A stretch of 64,000 nt of DNA, taken from contig JAYMGJ010000523.1 in assembly GCA_037178675.1 (NCBI GenBank), forward strand, positions 52,337 to 116,336, read 5' to 3'. Under the pieces are notes generated by a model. The model did no database searches. It saw nothing but the letters and a program-made list of their open reading frames with translations, and was not told where the DNA came from. This DNA is from Scleroderma bovista (lineage: Eukaryota; Basidiomycota; Agaricomycetes; Boletales; Sclerodermataceae). Position 1 is the stretch's first letter; each line of letters begins with the position of its first letter. Below, piece after piece: positions 35,090 to 47,237 of the stretch. A program made the translations under genes and the position numbers.

Positions 35090-35870
35090 TGTTCATGGCT
35101 CACATTTATTTTGACACGGAGATCCTGCTAGCTATCTTAACCGAGATGCACCCTTGTATCCTCGTATACCGACCCCTTCGCCAGATATTCACCACTTTTT
35201 CAAGTTCCAACGCAACACTATGATGTGCCGAGGACAAGTCGTTTATCCAATGAACCTGCTACTGCTTGATGTGGAAGACACTCACATCCCTAGATCCTAT
35301 CCTCCGCCTGCTGCCCGGGTTGACAGCAACGATGCATCGATAGTATGCACCGCATCTAGATCTGTGAATGAGTGGCAGTTTGCCAGAATTGTGTCCTCTT
35401 AGTTGAGTACATGCCTTCTCACAAAAGCAGACTATGTGCATTCCCTTGACTTCTTTGTCAAATCTCATCTCGCAGTCCTTTGCTGGTGAACATCATTCTC
35501 AACTTGGCCCCTTCTCTCTCGCATCATCTGGTTCATTGGACATCGTCTACGTTCATGTTAACACCCTATTTATCACTCCGACACCTGAAGGTTTTGGATA
35601 TCCCACTGCCAGCAGTACGAATCCCTCGGACAGTGATCCCGAGCGATGGCACAGGCTTTGGCCGTTCTTAGAGAAGCTCCATCTCAACACTACACCTAAC
35701 ACTGAGTGGGCGTCGACGAAGCTTACCTTGAGGGTATTGTGGCGCTGATACAACATTTCCCGAAGTCGGAGAGCTTTTCACTCGTCTTTGATACGACCAA
35801 GATTCCAAAGAGGATTTTCCCCGCCGACGGTCGCATGGTTTAGAACAGAAGAATTCGCAAGGCAATGAGT
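35090..35870 (+). pseudogene. Decayed partial copy of the neighbouring F-box gene
   Basis: Nucleotide similarity to the gene at 33296-34894 is visible in pieces and in the same order. CAATGAACCTGC near 35248 matches the F-box codons. From 35565 a longer block matches 34410-34680, through the LRHLKVLDIPLP, RLWPFLEKLHLNT and KLTLR codons. The blocks lie in different frames, contain a stop before 35760, and lack most of the middle of the gene. It is a tandem duplicate that has lost function. Confidence 0.75.
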
Positions 35871-36065
35871 CCCCGATCGTGTCATGCGAGGTTGCGGCAT
35901 ATCTACTGCCGGGGTGTATTGCCAGAGCTGCAATCGCCTCTGTATAGTTACCATTCAACCTTGTCAGTCTATGTAGCTGTTTCTCGGAGTCTATTTAATT
36001 GGCAGGGTTTGATGCTGCAGGACAAAGATGTACAGCAACATAATACAAAAGTGTTGTTGCTCTTC

Positions 36066-38005
36066 CTAAGACTTGCTTGCCCTAGCTTCCGCTAAAGTTT
36101 CTTTCAATGCATTGATGACCCTGTCGATGTCCCCTCTCTCAGAGTCTACTGCGGTAACACCCATATGTCTGTGAATAGTCAGCGTGGGCGCAAGCCAAAG
36201 CCTATAAATATGCAACGCACCCGATGCGAAAGTATTTGTCTAGTAAAAAACCCAAACGTCAGTTCCATTGGTCAGCGCAGTAACCGATAAGCAAACCTTT
36301 GATACTAGCATGCAAGCCACCTGCAACAACGATGTCTTTTTTGAGCAGGCGTGGTATTATGTCGCTTGCTACAACGCCCTCGGGGTAGTAGATCTAAGGT
36401 GGTACAAGACATGCACTTGTCGGCGACATGTTGGTCAATTGGCACATGTAGACTCACAGCAGTCATGCCATTGGCAGCAACATCTTCGCTCAGGGGTACA
36501 CATTTAAGATCGAACTCCTCCACTGCCTTCTTGACGCGTCGACTCGCCTCTTTATGTGCCTTAAAACGGTCCTCGAGCGAAACGTGCCCCTGTGTAATTT
36601 GACACAATGAAGCATGGTAGGCGTAAATTAGGTTGACGGGGGGTGTCGCAAAGTAGGCAGCGCTGTTTCTTTCATATACACTCATGATAGGGAGCCACCT
36701 ATGGACCAGACGTGAGTCACGGTGGCGTCAAAGAAAGCAATCGAATACTTCTTCCAGCTAGCGTAGTACGAGGTAACCGGCGTAGCTCTGTTTTCAAAGA
36801 CCTATTGTATCGTTTGAATAGATTACAGGGCAAAAAAAAATACCAACTACCTTGATGGCCCTTTGGCTAGCCACGAGGATACTTAGACCTGGTGGAGTGC
36901 CGAGACCTTTCTGACTAGCAGTGAGGACGACGTCGATACCCCAGTCATCCATACGGATTTCCTCGCTCGCAACAGAACAAACGCCATCCACTATAACCTG
37001 AACGACGAGATGAGTCCCTCTCCTGCGATAATTGATGGCAATGCCTACTAGGGTATCTGGAGAAACATTGCGCACTACTTCTCCAACGCCTTTGATATTC
37101 GATAGCACCGCTTGGTACAACATTTCGTCGGTGTCAGGTGGGGAAAATCATGAGGAAATACCTGTTGAAGTATCAACGTGGGTCACAGTGATGATTTTGT
37201 ATTTCTTGGACTTGAGCGCTGACTCAACATCGGATTCTTTGACTGTCCCACCGACCTCGGCCTTGATCTGATCGACTTTTGCACCGTAAGTCTGCAAGCT
37301 AAATGGATGCAATTCGCAGAACGAAGGTCGTCATAAAATGCGACATACCAATCTGCGAAACTGTCTGCGAAATACCCGCAGTTCAAAACAAGGGCATTCT
37401 CGCCAGGCTCGACAAGATTGGCAGATACCTGCCAAGCGATTGCAATATGTCTGTTGGTCGTGACACAAGTGCTTATATTTATATACCTACCTGATCCCAA
37501 CCAAGTGTTCCCGAACCAGCGATCAGGAATGGCTGAGCATCTTTAGAGTACAGGATTTGCCTATCGTTCCCAATCTGCCTGGCTTCTCTTGCGCATCACA
37601 CAAATGGTTAACATACCTTGTCATACGAATACAGTCTCCGAACACAGACGCAAAGTCAGGGGACATGTGCGACATTGATGGATGAGCATTTGCATAGAGG
37701 ACCTTTACAAGGAGTACGTTAGATGCATCTTATCGGAACGACAGTGGATGGGGAGAACCTCATCTGTAACCTCTATCGGTCCCGGAATGCTGGAATACAC
37801 ATGAGTTGGCGATCAAAATCTCTATTCTCTAGACTTACACCAGCAACCTTTGCACGATGTGGTTTAGTCCAGTCAGGGAAAGTAATTATTCTAAGGATGA
37901 CAGCACCACTCACTTGTGTGGTTCCTGCCAGTCCAGTGCCAGCCCAACGTTTTAGCGCTAACAACAACTGACAGCCTAGTGGCGTACCTGAACAAACTTG
38001 GTCAT
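36066..38005 (-). CDS. AGX1: Alanine-glyoxylate / serine-pyruvate aminotransferase (class V)
   Basis: This pyridoxal-phosphate enzyme transfers an amino group from alanine or serine to glyoxylate, making glycine. Fifteen exons join in frame to 388 codons (387 aa), the usual length. Exons 1-4 are 38005-37988 (18 nt), 37924-37914 (11 nt), 37847-37839 (9 nt) and 37789-37759 (31 nt), spelling MTKFVQEPHKLLVIPGPIEV and onward. Later segments include YANAHPSMSHMSPDF, FLIAGSGTLGWDQ, VVDGV-type VDGVCSVASEEIRMDDWG and the PLP lysine region LTASQKGLGTPPGLS. FATPPVNLIYAYHAS is followed near the end by a 19-nt exon (36239-36221). Without these tiny exons the conserved N-terminus is lost. The gene is convergent with the F-box copy. 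Confidence 0.93.
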
Positions 38006-38443
38006 TGTACGAGTCTCAGAGGTATTTCGTAGAAAGGTACGACCAGAAAGCAGGGATATAATATGACGACTAATAGTCGTAGTAGTAGATGCGATCAAGT
38101 TGCGGAGCGCCATTGATTAGTGATACTAGAGTCCAACAGGTCACAACAGCCTATATTCCTGTGAATACCAAGGCCTGTGATTCTTTGCGGAACACCGTCG
38201 GTCTTCCTTTCCGTCCCCCAGCCACACTCCACTTTAAATCCACCGAGAACATGTTGAGGCAAGCTCCCTTACAACTGTCAAAGGTGAAGGTAGAAACGTA
38301 AAAATGACCTGCGAGTAAATATATCATCACGAAGGCAGCTCGGGATCATGCGAACCGCGGTCGATTTACAGTGAGTTGATCCGGTAGAACAGAAGACACC
38401 CTGCGCGGGGTGAATAATATCTCGGTGTAAGTCTGACTCGGCG

Positions 38444-40916
38444 TCAACGTCCTGCAATGATCCGTGTCGCGTCTCCATCTACAACTCCATTTGCTTGACC
38501 ACTGCCGACCATTCCTGCAATAGTTTTCTGTAGGTCTGTCCACTCTGACTCTCGGGGTATCGCCGTGTCGCCAATGTCGTAGATGTAGAGCTTTCCATCA
38601 CTACAACCAAGTGCAACACGTCGGCCGTCTTTGTGGTCCCACTGGAGTTTGTTAATTGCGCGTGCTGATGCCACACTCGTAGATACGGCAGGGACCTGCA
38701 TTATGAAATGTTTATCTGGTCAACTCTGACGTAGAATTCGAGGCGTACCTCCGTGTCAGTGTTTAGATTCCATAATTCAAATTTACCAGAGCCATCTGCC
38801 GTACCGAATAGCGCAGGATGCGCCGGGTGCCACTTCACGTCATATACGTAGTCATCTGCTTCGTCAAAGGAGTATATCGGGGGGATCGCGTGCGCCGCTG
38901 TTGATGGCTTGGCAAGGCTTTTCGCTCGCCAAAGCTTCACCGTCCAATCAACGCTAGCGGTTAGGAACAGATCTGAGAAATCAACGGGTCCCACGAGGGG
39001 GTGGAAATGCAGCCCCATGACAGGGCCGGCATGCCCCTTGTAGATATCATACTGGTTGAGTCCAGCCTTTGCGCCAGCGCGGTCGTACCTGTTTGCCTGG
39101 TACACGTTGCCCTCTTCTGTGCCAACCCAGAATGTCGTAGTCTCATTGTCAGGGAAATCAAGGGTAGTGATAGCCACTTCACCCGTTTTGTTATGGCCCG
39201 CGTGGATCAGTTCTAGCGTTTCCTGAGAGCATCCGTCACTCATACGGTGTAACGTAAAGGCCCAATACGCGCACCTGTGGTTGAGCAAGCATGTCCACTA
39301 GCCAGCTGCAGACAGTGCCGTCCGTGCTACTGGTGATTAGATTGTGAGCATTCTGGGTCCCGACCATTCGCATCGCGTAAACCGGGTGGGTGTGCCCTGC
39401 AGCCGATAGTGGCGTCTTCAGGACCGGCAAGTGTTTCGATCGTGTGTCCCAAAGAAGAATTTGTCCAGAATATGTGCCACCGAACACGAGATTTGAATGG
39501 AATGGTGAACACGTTACTGAGAGGACATCAGACTATCCCGTGATCCGATGTATCAGCAAAACACCTGAGGGGATCATATCAAGAAAACGCGCCAACCTGA
39601 GAATGGAAAATAAACTCGGGTCTTTCCAGGAGGTGGAGATTCCACACCGCAACGATGCCATCGGGCTCGTTTAGTGCAGCGGGGTTTTTGTTGTAAGACG
39701 CCACACTGAGTTCGGGGTACTACATACCTACCGTTGAGAAGAATTAGTATCTAGTTATTAACCGACCCACCTTTGGAGACCAATCTACATCCGTTATCGA
39801 ACGATTCTTCCCATACCGTTCGTCGTAGAAGGCGCAAACTCGTTTCACGCGCTTGCCCTCTGAGTCATCTCTGGCGCACTCGTGTTAGCGACTGAGAAAA
39901 TCTTGGCAATAGCAGACTTGCCCGTTGGCCTCGGTGCCAACCGTGTAATCACGAATATAATCGTAACCATCGTTTAGTGCTCGTTGAACAATTTTGGATG
40001 ACTGTTCAACGAAGTCGAGGAATTCGGGTGCAGTGATAATGCTCGTTCGTTCCTCCTCGGATAGTTCTACCAGAAGACTTGAATAGACATCCACAAAGGA
40101 AAGCGAAGGATCCCTACCTCGAATTTCGTGTTCTATTTCTTTGTCAAGTTGTATGCTCTCTTCCTCTAATTCCTTTTCCCTTGCGACTCGTTCGGCTTCT
40201 AGGTCTCGTTCCCGCTGAATTTGTAGCCGAATATCCTCTACAGAGACTTCGGGTACATCCACCTCTACAGCAGTTGTTTGGACTTCCTTGTTATAAATCA
40301 CTCGTTCCTAACAAGTAGTGTCAAATCAAAGGAATGGGCCGGCCATATACCCTGACGCACGCGCTGGGGAAGCTCAAAGAGCTCCTGCTCAACGTCAATC
40401 AAATCTGGCACAAACCGAGGTGTTAAAGTCCTAAACCATGTCGACATTCCGCCTACCTACATCAGCCAGTAACTACGCACCTTTCCATGACATGGTCTGT
40501 GCCAGAGTTGGTCATTCCCATCATAGTGGCCCCCATACTGTTCTTATCTGAACCACCATCGCTCTGTCGACTGATTCTCCCGGAGGGAGACAGGGTAGAT
40601 GTGCCATAGAATAGAGCGCTTTGGCGGGGTGGTGTTCCGGGCATAGACGATGACGGAGTAATATCTCCTCCGCTGTCGAGACCGCGATTACCCACCAGCG
40701 CGTTAACTAGCTCGTCGACATCGCGGCGTGCTGCAGTGGATGCGCCTGCAGCCTGGAAAAGTCTAATGCCTAAGATTCAGTGTTCGACGTGAATGTCAGA
40801 CATACCTCTGCTTGCCGCCGTTCTGTCTCTGCTCGTTGTCTATCAGCCCTTGCTTTCCTAAGTTCTGCGAGCTTGGACCTCTTTGCTTCGATTTCTGCTC
40901 TCCGTTTTTCTGACAT
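38444..40916 (-). CDS. Cytoplasmic dynein intermediate chain
   Basis: This subunit bridges the dynein heavy chain to dynactin and cargo. The N-terminus is a basic/acidic coiled coil ([20 protein letters not shown]..), which in this family binds dynactin p150. It is followed by a Ser/Pro-rich linker ([13 protein letters not shown]), [16 protein letters not shown], and a second charged helix ([20 protein letters not shown]). The C-terminal half is a WD40 propeller: [90 protein letters not shown] and [17 protein letters not shown]. Several short introns interrupt it. The start is only 82 bp from the divergent SEN2 start. Confidence 0.93.
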
Positions 40917-40998
40917 TGCTGTGGTGCGTGACTACAAGAAGATCAAGTGTGCGCGTCGACGCGACCGTGGAAAACAGAGAAGTAGATCTAATCTCCCA

Positions 40999-42463
40999 AT
41001 GTCCATGATACAGCCAAGCAACCGACAAAAAAGCTCCCAAAAAGCTCCAGCCCGACGCAACGAGAACAATCGCATATACGCCAACCCACTCCCCATCATC
41101 TTCAATGAACCTGAACAGCCATCATCCTGGCACAGAGCTCTCGGTCTGCTGGGTATCCCTCTGACTCAGGTGCTGAACCCGCATTGCGAAGGCATCTTGG
41201 ACGTCGCTACACGCTCGGTATGGGTAACGGATATGAAGCATGCCATAATTCTCTGGCGACGAGGGTTCTTCGGAAAAGGTGACTTGTCCCGGAGTGAACC
41301 TTCCTGGCTGGCGCGGCAGATTAACGCCAGGAGACAAAGCCGAGCAGGTATGTCGTGTTCCTAGCAAGTATTATCTATCTAGCTATATGCACCTGCATTC
41401 CAGGTCTAACGTCCGAGGAGGTCACCGCCAAGCGCAGATCTGAGCGAATACAGTTCAAGCTGGATCGCGCCAGAGCGATGGCAGCTGCTGCAGCGGAGGC
41501 CGAGGCAGCGTTCGAGGAGGAAGGTCGTGTAATATCGACTGTATACGCAGAAGACGGGACGCGTATTATTCCTTCTGCAGCGACATGGAAACCGAGTCAA
41601 TCCCCTGAAGCACCGAGGCAAGTGGTTCCCGATGTCGAAAGGGAGGAGGGGGAGGACGGAGACGAGGACGAGGACATGCCCATAGAGAACGTAGAGCACC
41701 TCCAGCTCACGCTTCCGGAGGCATTCTTTCTCCTCTGGAATTTGGACTGCCTGTCCGTCATAAACCCGGATACAGTGAGGGGCCTCTATCTCGCTGAACT
41801 GATGCGCCACCTGCTTACATCGTCTCCCGTCTCCCAGGGCGACCCACTCACCCTTTCGCAAATATGGTGTAGTTTTCAGAATGCCCACGTGCCATCCCCA
41901 TACGGTCTGTCACCTAACCTCGACCCACCAGAATACCGACGATTCGATAATCCCTTCCTCGCCAATTACGTCGCATATCACCACTATCGGTCCCTAGGCT
42001 GGGTCGTGAAAAACGGCATCAAATTCTGTGTCGACTACCTCCTGTACAAGCGCGGACCCGTCTTCTCTCACGCCGAGTAAGTTTTCTGATGCGGTACTAC
42101 CTGCACGACCGCTGACACGCTGTGATACCCGAGATTCGCTATCGTCGTTTGTCCAGTTTACGAAGACCCGGCAGATAGAGATTCTTCGCCTTTCCAACTG
42201 CAAAATACATCCCCATTCTCTTGGTCATGGTTAAGCACGCTCAACAGGGTGAACGCGCAGGTCCAAAAGGTTAGTCGATTGATCGCGTCTCACCTTTTCA
42301 AGCATACCGATATGGTTTGTAGACGCTGATCCTGTCATACGTTACTATTCCCGCACGTTCACGGGTGTCCGATGACGTTCTGGCCTCACCCACTTGCTTC
42401 ACCCACTACACCGTACGAGAGGTCGTGGTCCGACGGTTTATTCCCGCACGCATGCGAGATTAG
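40999..42463 (+). CDS. SEN2: tRNA-splicing endonuclease catalytic subunit Sen2
   Basis: Sen2 cuts the 5' exon-intron junction of intron-containing precursor tRNAs. Four exons (40999-41347, 41404-42076, 42134-42269, 42323-42463) join in frame to 433 codons (432 aa). The N-terminal half is IFNEPEQPSSWHRALGLL with TRSVWVTDMKHAIILWRRGF, then an acidic linker. The catalytic domain starts at LTLPEAFFLLWNLDCL and includes YHHYRSLGWVVKNGIKFCVD. The nuclease triad is visible: Tyr in VCPVYEDP, His in GPVFSHAEF, and Lys in AQVQKTLILSYV. Each of the last two junctions lies next to a triad residue. The ATG at 41005 is a possible alternative start. Confidence 0.94.
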
Positions 42464-43049
42464 GCAAATGCAATGGTCGCGGCGATGAAGCCAAATTCTC
42501 GTCAATGTAAAGCGGCACATTAGAATGTTCAGCACCATAATATTGTCCCGATCGTTTGCAATGCTACCCTAAATGTGATAATACATTACATCAACATGCT
42601 ACCTCCACGTTACCCATCGTTCATCGGCCTCCACTTCTCCACGGCCCCTGTGAAGATAGTGTGTGCACTATGCACACCGATCTTCACGACTGTCACGTGC
42701 CCGTGATTCATAGAAAGATGTAATCACCTGTGTTGCTGGAGACAGAAATAGTCAAGGCTGACCCGCCTTGGAATATCACCGACGAAATAGCTTAAGCCAG
42801 GTCGTCCTCGGAGGTTTAGGGTTCCAGATATGCCAGTATGCGTCGACCCGGGGATGGCGCAGAACAAACAAGAGTGCGGAGGAACTTGAGGACAAGGAAG
42901 GAAAGGGAAAGAAAAACTAATGGACCGATTGCAGAGATGGAAAAAAAAAAGGTGGGGAAGGGACAGTAATGGCAAGCGCGAGCACCATGCGAGGAACCAG
43001 CCCAAAGGACATGGTCACCAATCTAGTCCGTTGCGTTTCCGATCTGAAA
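42464..43049. other. Intergenic stretch between two convergent genes
   Basis: No gene is supported. It holds the 3' ends of SEN2 and the THP3-like gene, an A-run near 42940, and a 38-bp inverted repeat described separately. Confidence 0.6.
42650..42687. repeat. 38-bp near-perfect inverted repeat
   Basis: GTGAAGAT at the left end and ATCTTCAC at the right end are exact complements. The inner arms GTGTGCA and TGCACAC also pair around a CTA centre. With one or two mismatches the whole block can fold into a long hairpin or cruciform. It lies between two convergent genes. Confidence 0.85.
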
Positions 43050-44893
43050 TCATACGGCGCCCTTGATTTGGACCCTACGGTATTTTTCTTCGTATGCCTG
43101 TGAAAGGACCGGAAAGGCAGCTTTGCAGTCTAGAATTCTTTCATCTTGACGATCGTTAGGATTGGTATAGGTGGTAACTCCATGGGACGTCAGAAATTCG
43201 ATAGCGTGGGTTATCGATTCAAATGCCAGCTCATCAGTGATGAATTGAAGAGAGAGCGTTCGGTATCTGGAGTTTTGGGTTGGGTGATCAGGTTCAGTGG
43301 CACATGGCACATATCTAATCAGATGCGCACGCTTTAGACATTATTGTCAAGGCCTTCGCTCTCTCTCTGTCTATGAAGTGATCCATGATATATGCTCCCA
43401 TATTAGGTGCATTCGTGTACAACTCAAACATGGCACGGTAATTGCCCATCGACTGTGCGCGTTGTACCCGTAGTGCATGTTGCACTGCATCGGCCGCTTT
43501 CTGTCTGGGTGTTAGTTGACCTACGTACAAGTTTAGTTCTAGACAGCGTGATGTGTCAATACACAAAAACACGCCACGACGTAAAAAAGCATGGCTTACC
43601 GCTTTTATTTCGGCCATGTAGAAGCATCAATATACGATAGGCCGTAAACTCTTCGACCTTTCCCGGTATACCGAGCTCGTAGAGGTTCTTTAGGGTTGAC
43701 TGACACTGATTATACTCTACCATGTCCGACTAGGATATAATGAGTGCAGCTGGAAGAACATGAATGGCAACATCGTACGCTCTCAAGTGCCATGCGCGCA
43801 TGTATCTCGTAAACTTGCACGGTAAACTCGTTCTTTATGCGCTGCACCTGTGCCGCATGTCTGGTATAAATGGGGCATCGCGAGACACGTCCGGACGCAC
43901 CGTCAAGTCCTGTCGTAAACTCTTAAATTGGTTACATATCCAATTGTACGAGCATTTTGCTCGCCAGCGCTGTTTCAGCTCGACGAGTGTCTGCTGAAGA
44001 ACCGGGTACGGTCTGATCATCTCCGGTTTGGGTTCCTGGATGAAGAGTGACTTAGCGAAGATGACCGACCATCCACAACGGCCGCACCGATGTCAAGCGT
44101 AGATAGTCTTTGAACAACTCCCGATTTGTACCCACGATCGTATACCGATCCCAATTGGGGACGTTCTGCCCCAAGTAGCATGTCAGTCTAACCGTAGCAC
44201 GCAAACAGGACAATAAGGAGGCCCTTACAGGATCCGCCTCCGGATCGTCCGGGTTCGGACCATACGCAGACGGTGAATCAGCTCTCGTTATTCGATTCAG
44301 AAGATGTGCACCGTGAGGATTGGCTTTGAGAGCAGCACCTTGATTGCGCAAGTGTTTCTGTCGCTCGATTTCGTGCTCTCGTTGGAAACGCTCGGCCCGT
44401 CGGTTAAGGGCAGCTTGGTCTCCTACATCCCATGTGGTTGCTGTTGTATTTTTTTGTGCAGCTTTCTTTGCTTTCTTGTTTGTTGTAGGGGGATCAGCAC
44501 TAGGAGAAAAAAACACGTGAGATCTGGCATCGCCCGTCACAAGGACTCTGCAACCTACACTTTGCGCTTCAAACTGTTAACTGTTGGTACTGGCTTTGGT
44601 ATAAGACTACGGCATGTTCAGTGTCATTGAAGCCCACGACGAGACAACCAACAAAGTGAACGGACGACACCTTTGTAATTGCACGCCAGCCCAGTCCGTG
44701 GTCCAAAGCGACTTTGCAGTGAAAGCATCAGCAATTACCTGTCTCAGCTCCGCCTGAGCTTCAGCTCTGTTCGTATCAGTCATTTGTCCTAGACACTTTG
44801 CGACCCATTCTCTGCGAACAAAATGTATATTTCGGTTGCCGAAAAACCGGGCGGAGCTCACTTTAACTGTGGCGGCCAGGTATCTGAGGACAT
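43050..44893 (-). CDS. SAC3/GANP-domain protein, Thp3/LENG8 type
   Basis: Proteins of this family work in mRNA processing and export; yeast Thp3 partners Csn12. The start MSSDTWPPQLK is joined by a short intron to EWVAKCLGQMTDTNRAEAQA, and LWTTDWAGVQLQ follows. An exon of about 15 nt coding LKRK then leads into ADPPTTNKKAKKAAQ. The SAC3 region has NRRAERFQREHEIERQ, GTNRELFKDYLRLTS, RPYPVLQQTLVELKQRW, YNWICNQFKSLRQDLT, then RIKNEFTVQVYEIHARMALE and GNYRAMFELYTNAPNMGAYI. The C-terminus resembles the winged-helix end of PCI-like proteins. Splice sites between the middle exons were not all fixed, but the order of conserved segments is unbroken. Confidence 0.87.
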
Positions 44894-45073
44894 TGCGGGC
44901 GGTGATGTGGTGTAAGAGGAAATAGATGGAGTTGGTTGTCGACGAGAGCAAGCAGGTGGTAAGAGCAAGAATGCCAAGTATGTAATGAAGCCACAAGCAA
45001 GTCCAGACTTTCCCACGATAATTCAAATAAGTCTTATTAACTAGAGTCTAGCAAGCACAAGCCATACATTTAT

Positions 45074-46387
45074 CTAGTGCGCCTGATCAGCCGGTGGCTT
45101 GTAGACTGCCCGGACATTAGCAAAATGCACGTATTATGATGTGCAGTCGACTTACAAATCTTGCGGTTCTTGATCACTCCCCACTTGAATCTCTTCACAT
45201 AGATACTTATAGCGAACAGTGTCGAGAAGAGAATCACAGCCTTCAAACCCATCTTCTTGCGTTCATCGTGCTCAGGCTCGGCGGCCCAGTTCAGGAAGGT
45301 GACGACATCCTTGGCCATTTGAGAGGAGGTAGCAGGGGTGCCTGTCCAAATACGTCAGGCACATCTCAGAATATGTGGAACATGAAGGGGCGCACCATCC
45401 TCATACTCGACAACACCGTCAAACAGCACACGGGCCATGGAAATAGCACCACCAGGGAAGTAAGGGTTGTAGCTCATACCCTCCCGAATGTCAACACCCG
45501 CAGGAGGGTCCATGTATCCGGTTAGGAGTGAGAACACGTAGTCCTACCCACCACACGCCCAATAAGCACCAGAAACAACGATGAGGAACGGATTCCCGGA
45601 CTTACCGGACCACCATGTCTGGCCTTGATGATCAAGCTGAGGTCAGGAGGGAGAGCACCACCGTTGCTCGCACGCGCGGCCTCCTCGTTAGGATACGGAG
45701 CAGGGAGATAGTCGGAGAGCTTCCCTGGACGCTGGAACATCTCGCCATTGTCATCCGGTCCGTCGGTGTACTCGACCTCCTCGGCCATGACACGCGCTTC
45801 ATCAGCAGTATGAGACACGCCGACCAGGTTGCGCCAGGCAATGCGATCGAGCGAATGGCAAGCAGCGCAGACCTCGCGGTATACCTGGTAACCTCGACGA
45901 ATGCTAGAATGACGAGTCTGAAACGCCGGAGTGGTCAGTATTTAATGCGGACGTACCTGGCATGGTCAAAGGTATCGAACAAGCCCTGGTGCGGCCAAGG
46001 GTATGCGGGTGGGTGGAGGCCCTCGTCTGCCATTGAACTCGCGTGGACATCACCAATGAAGGGAAGGGAGCCGTATAGGTGGGTATACCATGCTATTGAC
46101 CCGGCGGAAAAAAGCGAGACGGAAACGAGAGACGCGCGAGACGACAGCAGAGACTGGGTGAAAAGTCAGCAAATGAAGCTAACTGGCTGTCCCGGCATAC
46201 CTCGACGGTACCAGAGGACGCAGAGTTGGTCGAAGCAAATCGGACCTGTTTCGTGTCGGGAGAATTGAAATTCGGAGTCGAGTGATGGACTCACCGACGC
46301 AGCGCGAGTTTTGGCAGCGCTGGACGTCGAGCCAGATGCACCGCGAGCAAGCTGGCTCCTGAGTGCACCCAAGGGCAGCTTGAACAT
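45074..46387 (-). CDS. CYT1: Cytochrome c1, heme protein of complex III
   Basis: Cytochrome c1 passes electrons from the Rieske protein to cytochrome c in the mitochondrial inner membrane. The N-terminus [20 protein letters not shown] is a basic mitochondrial targeting sequence. The heme c site reads [20 protein letters not shown] (CxxCH). Next come [57 protein letters not shown], and [19 protein letters not shown] with the axial Met region. The single membrane helix [20 protein letters not shown] is near the end, and [10 protein letters not shown] closes the protein. Introns of about 50-70 bp separate these blocks. Confidence 0.95.
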
Positions 46388-46750
46388 GATTTTGTGGTTA
46401 AGGTCGAGATTTTCGACAAGAAAACAGCGGAAGAGGGTGTGACAGGATCACGCATCACACATAAGCGGAGCGGGGCAAACCGGAAATCAAGCCAAAGTAA
46501 AGTCAAGAAGTCAAGAAGTCATTCATTGGCGCTCATGAATCGTTCAATCATATACAGGCCGCTCTAGCCAGTAATACAAATAGAAACCGAAGAAGAAGAA
46601 AAAAAGAGAACGGTAAACGATTACTATAAAACCCTTCCCATGTGGTACAGTAGCCAAGGCGTAATCGAAATGGTATGAAAGGATCCATGAGAGGTCGAGC
46701 CGCCCTTCGAACCACGCATTCTCCGTCTGCAATGCAAGACTTTCAAAGTC

Positions 46751-47237
46751 CTAAAATAGACAGTCGCACAACATCTCTGCAAAAAAACACAGTCGGCCAT
46801 CACGTGCAGTAACAACAGATAACACGAACCTTCCGCGCAACAGCAGAGACAAGCACCAGCCAGACAGGCAAGGCAGCCAGTACCGGAATTAGCCCTCTGA
46901 CTCTGACCAGGCTGTTGTCTAGAACCGATGCCAATCAGCAACGTGGTGACTTGGTACCTCGTGTTTTCGACACCTCGTTCGACTTACACATAAACGGTTT
47001 GTGGTGCAGGCTGGGGCTGGTACCCAGGCTGGCCACCCTGGTAGCCCTGCTGGCCGTAGCCGGGCTGGCCTTGGTAGGACTGCTGCGGCTGCTGGGGATA
47101 ATATCCCCCCTGACCCGGAGGAGGCCCTGGCAGGAACCATCGGTTAACGTCACCATCCCGCCCTACGACGACGACGCACCTTGGGGAGGGTAGTATTGGG
47201 CTTGTCCGCCGCCGCCGTAGTAATCCTTGTTTGACAT
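46751..47237 (-). CDS. Small CYSTM (cysteine-rich transmembrane) protein
   Basis: Four exons (47237-47180, 47126-46988, 46918-46830, 46776-46751) join in frame to 104 codons (103 aa). The N-terminal two-thirds is Pro/Gln/Gly/Tyr-rich (YYPQQPQQSYQGQPGYGQ). The C-terminus GCLACLAGACLCCCAE followed by MLCDCLF is a short Cys-rich hydrophobic segment of the CYSTM type. Such proteins sit in the plasma membrane and have been linked to stress tolerance in fungi and plants. The exact role here is unknown. The length and the two-part layout match the family. Confidence 0.88.
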
